Source: Nocardiopsis sp. YSL2
GTDB lineage: Bacteria > Actinomycetota > Actinomycetes > Streptosporangiales > Streptosporangiaceae
Direction: 5' to 3'
Length of the DNA stretch: 64,000 bases
NCBI RefSeq assembly: GCF_030555055.1
Contig: NZ_JAMOAO010000001.1
Span: 2,170,001-2,234,000 of the forward strand
The notes below the pieces were generated by a model, which saw nothing but the letters and a program-made list of their open reading frames with translations, was not told the DNA's origin and did not search any database. Shown here piece by piece: positions 8,481-17,130 of this stretch. How positions within the stretch are numbered: the first letter of the stretch is position 1; every line of letters begins with the position of its first letter. The position numbers and the translations under genes are program-made.

Positions 8481-10133
8481 TTACCAGGGGGTGGAGCCGC
8501 TGCCGGAGGCCCGGTGCCGCTCGACCAGGCGGGTGATGGTCACGGTGCCGTCATCGTCGGTCGTGTAGGTGACCTCGGCCAGCACCGTGCGGTTGCCCGC
8601 GTTCGCGTAGCCCGTCAGGGCCTGCGGGCTGGAGGACACCGTCCCGGCGCTGCCGTCGCCGACCTCACCGCTCTGGCTCCCCTGGCAGAAGCTCCACGCG
8701 CACAGCACGGTGGCGCCGTCCAGGCGCGCGAACCGGCCCGATCCGCCCGAGGGCTGGAAGGCCACCACGTACTCGCCCGAGGGGCGCGAGCCGCCGGCGC
8801 TGACCCCGGCGCCGACGGTGGCCGTCGTGGTGGTCTCCTCGCCGCCGGAACCGTCACCGGAGTCCTCGTCCTCCTCTCCCTCCGAGGCGTCCTCCGAAGG
8901 CTCCTCGGAGGGGCTCTCGGACGGTGAGGCGTCCTCGGTGGGCTCCTGGCCGACCGGACCGGGGCGGCGCTGCTCGCCCGCGTCCCCGTCACCGGACGCC
9001 TCACCGCCCTCAGCCACGTCGGTGGAGAACCAGGAGGCGATCGGCAGGGCGTCCCAGTTGCGCGCCAGCGCCACGCCGCCGAAGCCCAGACCGGCGATCA
9101 GCGCCAGTGCGGCCACACCCGCGCCCGCCAGTGCCAGGATCCGTCCTGCGTTGCGCTCCTTGCGGACCGCGGTGACGGCGAACTCCCGCTCGGGGGCGGC
9201 CTGCACGCCCTCCCAGTTGTTGTCGACCAGCGCGCCCGTGACGCCGCCCGCCGCCTCCGCGGAGGTCACCGGGGCGAAGGAGTGCCCGGGGTGGCTCGCG
9301 GCGACGACCCCGGTGACGAGCTCCAGAGCGGTGGGCCGCTGTTCCCCCTCCTTGGCGAGCGCGCGCCCGGCCAGGTCGGCCAGCGGGCCGGAGAACCCGT
9401 CCATGTCCGCCTCGCCGCTGATCACCCGGTGCGCGATCGCGGCCGGGTCCCCGCCGCCGAAGGGCGGGCGCCCGGTGGCCGCGTACGTGACGAGCGCGCC
9501 CCAGGCGAAGATGTCGTCGGAGGTGCTGGGCGGGGCGCCCCGGTAGTGGTCGGGACTGATCCACCCGGGCGAGCCCAGGACCGACCCGGTGCGGGTGAGC
9601 GCCGTCTGGTCCACGGCCCGCGCCACACCGAAGTCCAGGACACGCGGTCCGTCGGGTGACAGGACGATGTTGGCGGGTTTGAGGTCGCGGTGCGCGATGC
9701 CCGCCTCGTGGATCTGGGCGAGCGCCTCGGCCACACCCGCCGCCAGCCCGATCAGCAGCCGTTCGTCGAGGGCCCCGAACTTGCGCATGTAGGCGCTGAG
9801 CGTCATGCCGCGGATCAGCGGGGTAACCAGCCACGGCCGCTCGGCCTCGGTGTCCGCGTTGAGCAGTGGAACGGCGCACGCGCCGCCCACCGTGCGCAGC
9901 AGATCGACCTCACGGGCGAACCGGGCCCGGAACTCGGCGTCGGACGCGTACTCGGGGTGGATGAGCTTGACCGCGACCAGCTCGCCCCCGGGGTCCTGGG
10001 CGGCGTACACGACGCCCATGCCACCCGAGCCCAGCCGCTTGATCGGCCGGTAGGGGCCGATCCGGGCGGGGTCGGTGGAGGTGAGGTCGGTGGCGGACGC
10101 CGGAAGCGTCACGGAGGAAGGGTGTGGGTTCAC
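8481..10133 (-). CDS. Membrane Ser/Thr protein kinase (PknD/PASTA-less type)
   Basis: 550 residues. The kinase domain is at about residues 25-280: glycine loop GSGGMGVVY, catalytic Lys in VAVKLIHPE (about 54), HRDLKPANIVL (about 148), DFGVA (about 166) and an activation segment ending SPDHY. One membrane helix is at about 328-350 (ALAGAGVAALALIAGLGFGG), followed by an acidic Ser/Glu/Pro linker and a small extracytoplasmic domain with two Cys (LCAWSFCQG). It begins 102 nt after the EccC/EssC gene on the same strand. Linkage of such kinases to FHA-domain secretion ATPases suggests it phosphorylates locus components, but the substrate is inferred. The GTG start has only a weak ribosome site. Confidence 0.88.
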   Translation of the reverse strand: MNPHPSSVTLPASATDLTSTDPARIGPYRPIKRLGSGGMGVVYAAQDPGGELVAVKLIHPEYASDAEFRARFAREVDLLRTVGGACAVPLLNADTEAERPWLVTPLIRGMTLSAYMRKFGALDERLLIGLAAGVAEALAQIHEAGIAHRDLKPANIVLSPDGPRVLDFGVARAVDQTALTRTGSVLGSPGWISPDHYRGAPPSTSDDIFAWGALVTYAATGRPPFGGGDPAAIAHRVISGEADMDGFSGPLADLAGRALAKEGEQRPTALELVTGVVAASHPGHSFAPVTSAEAAGGVTGALVDNNWEGVQAAPEREFAVTAVRKERNAGRILALAGAGVAALALIAGLGFGGVALARNWDALPIASWFSTDVAEGGEASGDGDAGEQRRPGPVGQEPTEDASPSESPSEEPSEDASEGEEDEDSGDGSGGEETTTTATVGAGVSAGGSRPSGEYVVAFQPSGGSGRFARLDGATVLCAWSFCQGSQSGEVGDGSAGTVSSSPQALTGYANAGNRTVLAEVTYTTDDDGTVTITRLVERHRASGSGSTPW

Positions 10134-10235
10134 GGCGAACAGATCCTGGTGGGCGACGGGCGGGGGTGAGGCACAACGTCATCGAGGGAGCCTTTGGATG
10201 GTAGCGCCCCGAATCGGGCGAACGAGGTGGCCGGA

Positions 10236-13200
10236 TCACGGCATCGGCACCCTTACCTGCTGCACCCGGCCGTCGCCGAGATGCAGGTACGCGGTCCCCT
10301 GTGTGAGCCGCGGACCGGCCACGCCCTTGGGCAGCCGCAGCCCCAGCACCTCGCCGTCGGACTGCGACTGCGGCGACAGCAGAGCACCGATGCGGTTGCG
10401 CTTGAGGTGGACGTGCCAGCCGTTGAACCCGCCCTGGAGCGCCTCGTTGGTGCCCGCGGCGACGATGCCCCAGCCCTCGCCCACCATGCCGCGGGCGATG
10501 CGGGTGAACTCCTTGCCCAGGTCGCTCTGGAGCAGCAGTTCGGCGTCGTCGATCATCACCACGGCCGTGTCCGCCTCGAACCTGCCCAGCGCCTCGTGCA
10601 GCTGGGAGAGCCGGGGTTCGGCGGCGTCGACGACCGCGCGCACGCCCGGATGCGAGCGCAGGGACGTCAGGCGGGAACCGCGCGGAGTCACCAGCAGCAG
10701 CTCCGTGCCCGCCTCCAGCAGCGACATCGCCATGGTGGTGAGCATGCTGGACCGGCCGGACTGCGGCGGCCCGCTCACCAGGAAGGTGGGGATCCGCGAC
10801 AGGTCGACCGAGACGGCGTTGAGCTCGTTGCCGCCCACGCCCACGAGCGCGTGCAGCGGTCGCGGCCGCCCAGAGCGATAGCGGCCCATGTCCGCGTAGG
10901 AGAGCTGGTCCGGCAGCACGTCGACGCGGAAGGGCCGGGGCAGGCCCTCGGGCTGCGGGCGCCGGGCCACGAAGTCGGCGATGCGGCCCACCTCAGCACC
11001 CTGCGCCGCGCCCTGGAGGTTCTTGGTCAGCAGCGCGATCTGCACCTCCAGGTGGTCGGACGCGCGGAAGGCCCGGCCGTCCGGGATCTCCTCGGGCAGC
11101 GAGCGCGCCTGGAGCCCGGCCGAGCTGTAGTCGCCGGGGTCGTTGCAGCGCAGGACCAGCAGGTCCTCCGTCGTGGACGAGTACTTGGTGCGGGTCAGGA
11201 TGCGGTCGCCGGTGGCGACCACGTGCACGCCCACACCCGCGCCGTCACGCATCAGGGTGGTGACGTCCTCCACGAGCGCGCCGTAGTTGTACTCGCCGAA
11301 AGCCTGCTCGAACGCGTCCACGCGGTCGATGAACAGCACGATGTGGGCGGGCCGCTCGGTCGGGCCGACCTTGGCGCGCAACTCCTCCAGATCGGCGCAG
11401 CCGTGCGCCGCGAGCAGCTTCTGCCGCCGGTCCAGCTCCTCGCCGAGCAGCCCCAGCAGCCGCACGACCCGGTCGCCCTGGGTGCGCTGGGCGACCGCCC
11501 CGCAGTGCGGGAGCCGCTCCATCGGAAGCAGGGCGCCGTTGCCGCAGTCCAGCCCGTACATGTGCACGTCGCCGGGATGGTGGCCCAGGGCCAGGGAGGC
11601 GGCGATGGTGCGCAGGGTCTGGGAGCGGCCGGTGCGGCCCGACCCCATCACGTGCAGGTGTCCGGTCCTGGCCAGGTCGAAGGTGTAGGGGTACTGGCGC
11701 TGCTGGGAGGGCACGTCGATCAGGCCGACGGGGACGGGCCGTACGCGGCCGGGCTCGACCGCCGGGGGACGGCCGCCGAGGAGCTCCGACAGGGTCAGGG
11801 CGGTGGGCAGGGCCTCCAGCCAGGGGCTGGGCTGGCGGCGCGCGCCGACACGTTCGGTCGCCTCCTTGACGGCCTCCACCAGCGCGGTGAGGTCGGTGAC
11901 CTCCACGTCGCCGCCCTCCTGCTGGTCGGCGGCGGCGGTGGGCGCGGGCAGGGCCAGGTCCGACCACTTCACCGCGTGGGCGACGGGATCGGAGGCGTCG
12001 GCGGCCGCGACGATCCGGCGCCCGCCCACCCGGCCGGACTGGAAGGGCAGCAGCGACGCGTGGCCGAGCCGGGCGTAGGCCCGGCCGGGGGTGTCGATCG
12101 CGATGTGCGCGGACTCGGCGGCGTCGATGACGTCGCGGCTCTCGCTCTCGTCGGTCATCCGCAGCGCGATGCGCAGGTTGGTGTTGGCCCGGATGTCGTT
12201 GGTGACCACGCCGCCGGGGCGCTGGGTGGCGAGCACCAGGTGGATGCCCAGGGAACGGCCCCGCTGGGCGATGTTGACCAGGCCCTTGACGAAGTCCGGC
12301 AGCTCGCGCGCCATGGACGCGAACTCGTCGATGACCAGCATGAGCCGGGGCATCTGCGGCATCCGCGGGTCGCGGTCCAGGAGTTCGAGGTAGTCCTCGA
12401 TGTCCTTGGCCCCCGCCTTGGCCAGGATGTGCTCGCGGCGGTGGAGCTCGGCGCCGAGCGAGACCAGGGCGCGTCCCACCAGGTGGGTGTCGAGGTCGGT
12501 GACCATGCCGACGGTGTGCGGGAGGGCGACGCAGTCCTTGAACGCGCTGCCGCCCTTGTAGTCGATGAGGACGAAGGACATCGACTCGGGCCGGTTGACC
12601 GCCGCGAGCGAGGCCACGAGGGTCTGCAGCAGTTCGGACTTGCCCGAACCGGTGGTGCCCGCGATGAGCGCGTGGGGGCCGTCGCGGCGGATGTCGACGG
12701 AGAACGCGCCGTCCAGGCCGATCCCGAGCGTGGCGACGGTGCTGCGGCCTCCGCCCGCCCAGTGCGCGGCGATGGCCTCGCCGTTGGGCGGTTCCAGGCC
12801 GATGACGTCGAGCAGGCGGGCGCTGCGCGGCAGGTGGCCGCCGCTCTCGCCCACACTGCTGTCGCGCACCGGGGCCAGGGCGCGCCCCAGCCGGTCCGCC
12901 CAGGCGGCGGAGGGCACGTCGGCGCGCACGTCCTCGACGTTGTCGAAGCTGGTGCGGCGCAGGCGCATGCCGTGCGGGGTGATGCTCACGACCGCCTGGC
13001 ACTCCTCCGGCAGCAGCCGCTCCTCGGCGTCCAGGCACAGGACGTGGATGCCCGCCTCGGGGCCCTCGCGCAGCAGCTGCACGACACCGGGCAGGGAGCG
13101 GATCCGGCGGGCGCCGTCCAGGACGACCACGATCGCCGGTTCGGCGCTCGCGTCGTTGCGGGCCTTGGTGCGGCTCTCCAGGATCATCAGGAGCTCGGAG

Positions 13201-14636
13201 ATGCGGCGGGCGCACGTGGTGGCGTCGATACCGATCCTGCCGAGCGAGAGCTGGGGCAGGTCACCGCGCAGGTGCGGCACGTAGCGGGTCCAGCGCCAGC
13301 GGTTGTGGTCTCCCTCCATGGACAGCAGGTAGAGCTGGAGCTCGGCCGGGCTGTGCAGGGTGACGAGCTGGGCGACCAGCCAGCGCTCCAGCGCCTGGGC
13401 GCCCTCGCCGCGGCCGGCCACGCCCACGACCCCGTTGTCCTTGACCGAGACGCTCACCGGGACGTCGCGCATGTCCCAGGTGACCTCCCTGCGGTGGTCG
13501 TCCTTCTCGGGGTCGGTGAGGACGACCTGGGAGGGGATGCTGCCGGTGCCCACCCGCAGCCGGGTGAAGTCCTCGTCGACCTGGCGGCGCTCCCACAGTC
13601 GGGAGCGCGGACCGGTGGCCAGCAGCAGGACGGCGGCGGGGTCGGGGCAGGTGTCGCGCAACCGCCGCTGCTCGGCGACCAGGGCGTCGCGGGCGTCCCT
13701 GGTGACGCGCTCGGTCTTCTCCTCGAACTCCTGGAGCTGCTTCTCGTAGCGCGCCTTGGTGGTGCGGCGCTGCATGAGCTGCATGAACAGTACGGAGACG
13801 GGGGCGAGCAGGCCGATGAGGAGCATCTGCGGCCGGTTCATGATGAGCGCGCCGCCGACCGCCATCGTGATCGGCATCAGGATCATCATGAGGAGCTGGG
13901 CGATCGGCCGGTCCGGCTGCTCGGGCCTGCTGGGCAGCTTGAACTTGGTCTTGGTCGGCGCCGGGTGCAGGCGGGGCGGCCGGTTGTAGTCCAGGCCGGT
14001 GCCGTCCTCGGAGGGGACGACGGAGGCGTCGGGGCGGTGGTTGGGCCACACTTCGAAGAGGGTGCCGCCCAGGGTGAGCTGCTCCCCCTGCGGCCAGGCG
14101 GAGTCCGGGGCGACGCGGTCGCCCTCCAGCGATCCGCCGTCGCCGCTGCTGGTGGACAGGATGGTGACGTTGCCGTCGGGTGCCACACGCACGCGCGCCC
14201 AGTAGCCGTCGGCGTCGACGACGAGCGCCGCGCTCTCGTGGTCGCCGACCAGGTAGTCGCCGGGGTCGAGCCGGGCCACGCGTCCGGCGTCGGGACCGGA
14301 GACGACGCGGACCTCCACGACGCCGGGCGGCTCGTCCTTGACCTCGGCGGGGCCGCCGACCCCGATGACCGACCCGTCCAGGATGCCGGCGTCGGCCAGC
14401 GAGGTGGACGGGTCGATGCGCCGGTCGCCGACGTAGAGCGGGACGCTCTGGCCGTCGGCGCGCGGCAGGGTCCGGACCATGGGGTCGACGACGTCCGCGA
14501 GCTGTCGCACCGTCGCGCTGGGATCGGCGTCGACGAGCATGTCCAGGCGCAGCGGCGAGGAGGCCACGGGACCGGAGCCGTCCGGGGCGTTCACGGCCGG
14601 ACCGGTGGCGGGGGTCGCTGTGAAGAGGAGGCGCAC
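10236..14636 (-). CDS. eccC: Type VII secretion FtsK/SpoIIIE ATPase (EccC/EssC type)
   Basis: 1466 residues from GTG 14636 (VRLLFTATP, the usual beginning of these proteins). The order is: a ubiquitin-like region at about 20-90; an FHA-like beta region at about 105-197; two membrane helices at about 244-289; then three FtsK/SpoIIIE ATPase domains. Domain 1 has an intact Walker A, GTTGSGKSE (about 658), and LMLVIDEFA. Domains 2 (GSGRTGRSQ, about 997) and 3 (GPPQSGRSS, about 1285) have altered P-loops lacking the usual GKS/T lysine, as is common for regulatory ATPase copies. It drives export of Esx-class substrates. The N-terminal FHA-like module is more like firmicute EssC than mycobacterial EccC. 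Strong neighbours: two Esx-size genes upstream and a kinase downstream. Confidence 0.92.
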   Translation of the reverse strand: MRLLFTATPATGPAVNAPDGSGPVASSPLRLDMLVDADPSATVRQLADVVDPMVRTLPRADGQSVPLYVGDRRIDPSTSLADAGILDGSVIGVGGPAEVKDEPPGVVEVRVVSGPDAGRVARLDPGDYLVGDHESAALVVDADGYWARVRVAPDGNVTILSTSSGDGGSLEGDRVAPDSAWPQGEQLTLGGTLFEVWPNHRPDASVVPSEDGTGLDYNRPPRLHPAPTKTKFKLPSRPEQPDRPIAQLLMMILMPITMAVGGALIMNRPQMLLIGLLAPVSVLFMQLMQRRTTKARYEKQLQEFEEKTERVTRDARDALVAEQRRLRDTCPDPAAVLLLATGPRSRLWERRQVDEDFTRLRVGTGSIPSQVVLTDPEKDDHRREVTWDMRDVPVSVSVKDNGVVGVAGRGEGAQALERWLVAQLVTLHSPAELQLYLLSMEGDHNRWRWTRYVPHLRGDLPQLSLGRIGIDATTCARRISELLMILESRTKARNDASAEPAIVVVLDGARRIRSLPGVVQLLREGPEAGIHVLCLDAEERLLPEECQAVVSITPHGMRLRRTSFDNVEDVRADVPSAAWADRLGRALAPVRDSSVGESGGHLPRSARLLDVIGLEPPNGEAIAAHWAGGGRSTVATLGIGLDGAFSVDIRRDGPHALIAGTTGSGKSELLQTLVASLAAVNRPESMSFVLIDYKGGSAFKDCVALPHTVGMVTDLDTHLVGRALVSLGAELHRREHILAKAGAKDIEDYLELLDRDPRMPQMPRLMLVIDEFASMARELPDFVKGLVNIAQRGRSLGIHLVLATQRPGGVVTNDIRANTNLRIALRMTDESESRDVIDAAESAHIAIDTPGRAYARLGHASLLPFQSGRVGGRRIVAAADASDPVAHAVKWSDLALPAPTAAADQQEGGDVEVTDLTALVEAVKEATERVGARRQPSPWLEALPTALTLSELLGGRPPAVEPGRVRPVPVGLIDVPSQQRQYPYTFDLARTGHLHVMGSGRTGRSQTLRTIAASLALGHHPGDVHMYGLDCGNGALLPMERLPHCGAVAQRTQGDRVVRLLGLLGEELDRRQKLLAAHGCADLEELRAKVGPTERPAHIVLFIDRVDAFEQAFGEYNYGALVEDVTTLMRDGAGVGVHVVATGDRILTRTKYSSTTEDLLVLRCNDPGDYSSAGLQARSLPEEIPDGRAFRASDHLEVQIALLTKNLQGAAQGAEVGRIADFVARRPQPEGLPRPFRVDVLPDQLSYADMGRYRSGRPRPLHALVGVGGNELNAVSVDLSRIPTFLVSGPPQSGRSSMLTTMAMSLLEAGTELLLVTPRGSRLTSLRSHPGVRAVVDAAEPRLSQLHEALGRFEADTAVVMIDDAELLLQSDLGKEFTRIARGMVGEGWGIVAAGTNEALQGGFNGWHVHLKRNRIGALLSPQSQSDGEVLGLRLPKGVAGPRLTQGTAYLHLGDGRVQQVRVPMP

Positions 14637-14708
14637 GGTGGGACTGCTTCCGGTTCGTCTGGGATCGAGGCGGGAGAGCACCGCGGCCGGTACGGCGCGG
14701 GGCGGGGC

Positions 14709-14757
14709 GGCCGGGGACGGCGCGGCGGGGGTGGCCGGGGACGGCGCGGCGGGGGGT
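14709..14757. repeat. Two tandem copies of a GC-rich 24/25-nt unit
   Basis: A 24-nt unit at 14709-14732 (begins GGCCGGGGACGG, ends GGCGGGGGT) is repeated almost exactly at 14733-14757 with one extra G, and a third partial copy follows. It lies in the 401-nt stretch 14637-15037 between the Esx-like gene and the ATPase. That stretch has no convincing gene: the open frame reading into the ATPase is Pro/Ala/Arg low-complexity. Confidence 0.6.
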
Positions 14758-15037
14758 GGCCGGGGTGGTCCGCGGCGCGGCCACCGAGGGGCGTGGGCCG
14801 GGCACCGACCGGTCGGGAACGGGCCGGCGGCACTGCCGGTGCCCGGGCGGTCGGAGCGGCCCCGGGCAGACACGGTCGGACCCGGGCGGTCACGCCACGG
14901 ACGCCACCGCGGTCCCCGGTCCCCCGGTGACCCGGTCACCGGCCGGGGCCCGTGGGGTCCCGCGCGCCCCCACGGGCGCACCTCCGGCACCGCCGGAGCC
15001 GCACCCGGCCGAGTGCGGGTGTCCGCCGAGCACCCGC

Positions 15038-15334
15038 CTAGCCCTTGAGGCCCTCGCCGAGCTTCTCGTCGGTCTCGCCGAACGTGGTGCCGACCTGCTT
15101 GATGTACTTGGCGATGCCCTCCAGGCCGTTGTTCACGTCCTCGAAGCCGCTGTTGAAGTCCTCGAAGAACGGCCGGAAGTGCTTCTCGGCGGCGGGGGTG
15201 CTGTAGCCGTCGGAGATGAGGGCGTCGACCTTGTTCTTGATGCCCTGCAGCCGCTCGGTGAACTCGTTGAACTCCTGGGTGAGGGAGCCCGAGGTCTCTT
15301 CGGTCTTGTCGCTGTCGACGTTGTAGGCGGGCAT
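15038..15334 (-). CDS. Esx-like (WXG100-family-size) secreted helical protein
   Basis: 98 residues from ATG 15334, with GAGGAGAG spaced correctly upstream. Two long amphipathic helices (GSLTQEFNEFTERLQGIKNK and the region EKHFRPFFEDFNSGF...GIAKYIKQVG) flank a central bend, the shape and size of Esx/WXG100 proteins. The signature W-x-G is absent; the bend reads DGYSTPAAEKH instead. Its position directly before the FtsK-type ATPase supports a role as a type VII substrate or co-secreted partner of the protein at 16233-16568. No signal peptide. Confidence 0.75.
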   Translation of the reverse strand: MPAYNVDSDKTEETSGSLTQEFNEFTERLQGIKNKVDALISDGYSTPAAEKHFRPFFEDFNSGFEDVNNGLEGIAKYIKQVGTTFGETDEKLGEGLKG

Positions 15335-15523
15335 GTGTCTCTCCTCATGTGTCCGTCGGGTGGACCGGGCGTGGCCGGGCCGACCGTCCTGGCCGGCGGT
15401 CTCCGTCCGAGGCGGCGGGGTCCAGGGCCCAGGGCCTGTCCGGCCATCCATTGTGGTGGATACGTCCGGCGGTGTGGTGGTTCGCTCCTGGTGCCACAGT
15501 GTTTACCACTGATCACGTTCGGG

Positions 15524-16171
15524 TCAGTGCCCGGGGACGACCTCGCGCTCCCAGAAGCGCGCGGTCCCGGTGATGGCGTCGAAGAGGTCCAGCACCTCCG
15601 CCGCCTCCCGCGAGTTCGGGCTGGTGCAGCTGACCAGGATCCGCTTGTTCAGGTCGGCGTACTCGAAGGCCGTGTGCATGACCACCGACCGGATGATGGC
15701 CTCGTCGGTGTCGTGGTCTGTGACGCCGTAGATGCGCCCGCACTGACCCATCCCCTGCTCGGTGAGGTCGACGGAGGTCTTGCGCAGCCAGGTGCCCTCG
15801 CGGGCGGTGGCCGAGTCCGGGTGGATGTACTCGACCAGGCGGATGGGGTCGAGGGTCTGCTCCCCCTTGCCGGCCGGGAACGCGAACACGCACACGGTCG
15901 CCATGAAGAAGCCGTCGTCGTACTCCTCGAAGGCTCCCGCGGCCGAGAGCATGCCCGACCCGGTGGCGTCGCTGGTGACGTTGGCGATGTCGGTGAACAG
16001 CTCGTTGAGCGCCTCGGTCTCCTCGGGACGGTTGCCGTGCCGTTCCAGGGCCTGGGCCCGCAGGCCGGCGAGCGCGTCACCGGACAGGTCGTACTCCATC
16101 CAGGTCTCGGGGATGTCGATGTCGAACATGATGTCCGTCTTCGGGACGTCCTCTTCGAACAGGTACGGCAT
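15524..16171 (-). CDS. Hypothetical protein of the type VII-like locus
   Basis: 215 residues with no signal peptide and no membrane segment. The composition is acidic, with a beta-rich middle (MATVCVFAFPAG, RLVEYIHPDS, GRIYGVTD) and C-terminal helix EAAEVLDLFDAITG. I do not recognise the family. It lies between two Esx-like genes in the same orientation, so a chaperone, immunity or EspG-like escort role is possible but purely contextual. A single copy is seen. Confidence 0.7.
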   Translation of the reverse strand: MPYLFEEDVPKTDIMFDIDIPETWMEYDLSGDALAGLRAQALERHGNRPEETEALNELFTDIANVTSDATGSGMLSAAGAFEEYDDGFFMATVCVFAFPAGKGEQTLDPIRLVEYIHPDSATAREGTWLRKTSVDLTEQGMGQCGRIYGVTDHDTDEAIIRSVVMHTAFEYADLNKRILVSCTSPNSREAAEVLDLFDAITGTARFWEREVVPGH

Positions 16172-16232
16172 GAGGTGGTCCTCCTCGTCGGTCCGCGGCG
16201 CAGGACGGGCCGGTCGTCAGGCAGGCCGGTCG

Positions 16233-16568
16233 TCAGACGGCCTGGTTCGGGGGGCCGGAACGGGGCGGCGCGGAGCCCTTGTCGTCGGTCAGGCTCTTGC
16301 CCAGCTCCTCGTCGGCCTCCTGGAAGGATTCGATGACGGGGGTGAGCGCCTTGAGCAGCGCGTTCAGGTCCTCGGACTGGCGCTCGTAGTTCTTCTTGCA
16401 GTCCTTGCCGTAGTCCTTGGCCTTGTCCACGAGGTTGCCGGGGCCGATGTCCTCGGCCCGTTCCTCGGGACTCTCGACGTCCTCGTTGGCGAAGGAGTTG
16501 ACGATCCGCACGAGGGAGTTCTGCATCTCGATCACGGCGTCCATGTCGATCCTCACGACCCTGGCCAT
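16233..16568 (-). CDS. Second Esx-like helical protein
   Basis: 111 residues, highly charged and predicted almost wholly helical (VIEMQNSLVRIVNSF; KAKDYGKDCKKNYERQSEDL; NALLKALTPVIESFQEADEELG). Length and position match WXG100 proteins, although no W-x-G is present and the central turn is ESPEERAEDIGPGN. The C-terminal 20 residues are a disordered Pro/Ser tail that could carry a secretion signal. Probably pairs with the product of 15038-15334. Translated from ATG 16568, 29 nt after the large-substrate frame ends. Confidence 0.7.
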   Translation of the reverse strand: MARVVRIDMDAVIEMQNSLVRIVNSFANEDVESPEERAEDIGPGNLVDKAKDYGKDCKKNYERQSEDLNALLKALTPVIESFQEADEELGKSLTDDKGSAPPRSGPPNQAV

Positions 16569-16596
16569 CAGGCGCTCCCCTCACAGTGATGCGGCA

Positions 16597-17130
16597 TCAG
16601 TTCCCGCCCTTCCCCAGTACGTCGAGTTCGCGGCGGAGCCGGTCCCGTTCCTCCTCCGCGCCCTCCAGGAAGCGGTCGAGGGTCCGGCGCTGCTCCGGCG
16701 ACATCTCGTCGCGCTTGCCCTGGAGCTCAGCGGACATGTCGTCGGAGAGCATCGCGTCCAGGACCTTGATCTCACGTCGGATGTCCTGCGCGCGCCCCTG
16801 CTCCGCCTCGGCCTCGTCCGTGGCCTCCATCTCCTCCCAGATGTCCTCGGGGCCCTCCGGGCCCGGCGGGTGGTACTCCTCCATGTACGCGTCACGCAGG
16901 TTGTTGCGTGAGTGCTGGTGGGCGAACTCCAGGGGGAATCCGGCGATGTCGCCGCCGAGGCCCTCGCCGGGCACACCGGCGTCACCGCCGTACCGCGCCT
17001 CGGCCGCGCCCTTGGGGATCGCCGTACCGATCTGCATGGCCACCTGCGACCAGTACTTCGGGTCGTTCATGAAGTCCGGATTGAGACCGTTCTCCGGGTT
17101 GACCCAGAGGTCGGCCCAGACCCGGAACAT
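16597..17130 (-). CDS. C-terminal segment of the giant type VII-associated protein, in a shifted frame
   Basis: 177 residues from ATG 17130 (MFRVWADLWVNPENG). The frame is open well upstream to about 17500 and there continues the acidic low-complexity linker of the large upstream protein (for example QDAEPGGPHRDGDGG and GESRRDTDTDTPDRSAQDGS), while the upstream frame degenerates. It is therefore best read as the original C-terminus of that protein, cut off by a frameshift, rather than an independent gene. It contains a helical region with conserved-looking aromatic residues (DPKYWSQVAMQIG) and a strongly charged C-terminal coiled coil. No known toxin motif was recognised. Confidence 0.55.
   Translation of the reverse strand: MFRVWADLWVNPENGLNPDFMNDPKYWSQVAMQIGTAIPKGAAEARYGGDAGVPGEGLGGDIAGFPLEFAHQHSRNNLRDAYMEEYHPPGPEGPEDIWEEMEATDEAEAEQGRAQDIRREIKVLDAMLSDDMSAELQGKRDEMSPEQRRTLDRFLEGAEEERDRLRRELDVLGKGGN

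Noticed and set aside
10194..14930. Long plus-strand frame of about 1,580 residues opposite the secretion ATPase
   Set aside because: Mirror frame produced by GC-rich codon structure; it has His/Gln/Arg-rich composition with no domain.
14637..14990. Extended N-terminus of the secretion ATPase
   Set aside because: The extra 118 residues are Pro/Ala/Arg low complexity over a tandem repeat; the family-type start VRLLFTA is at 14636.
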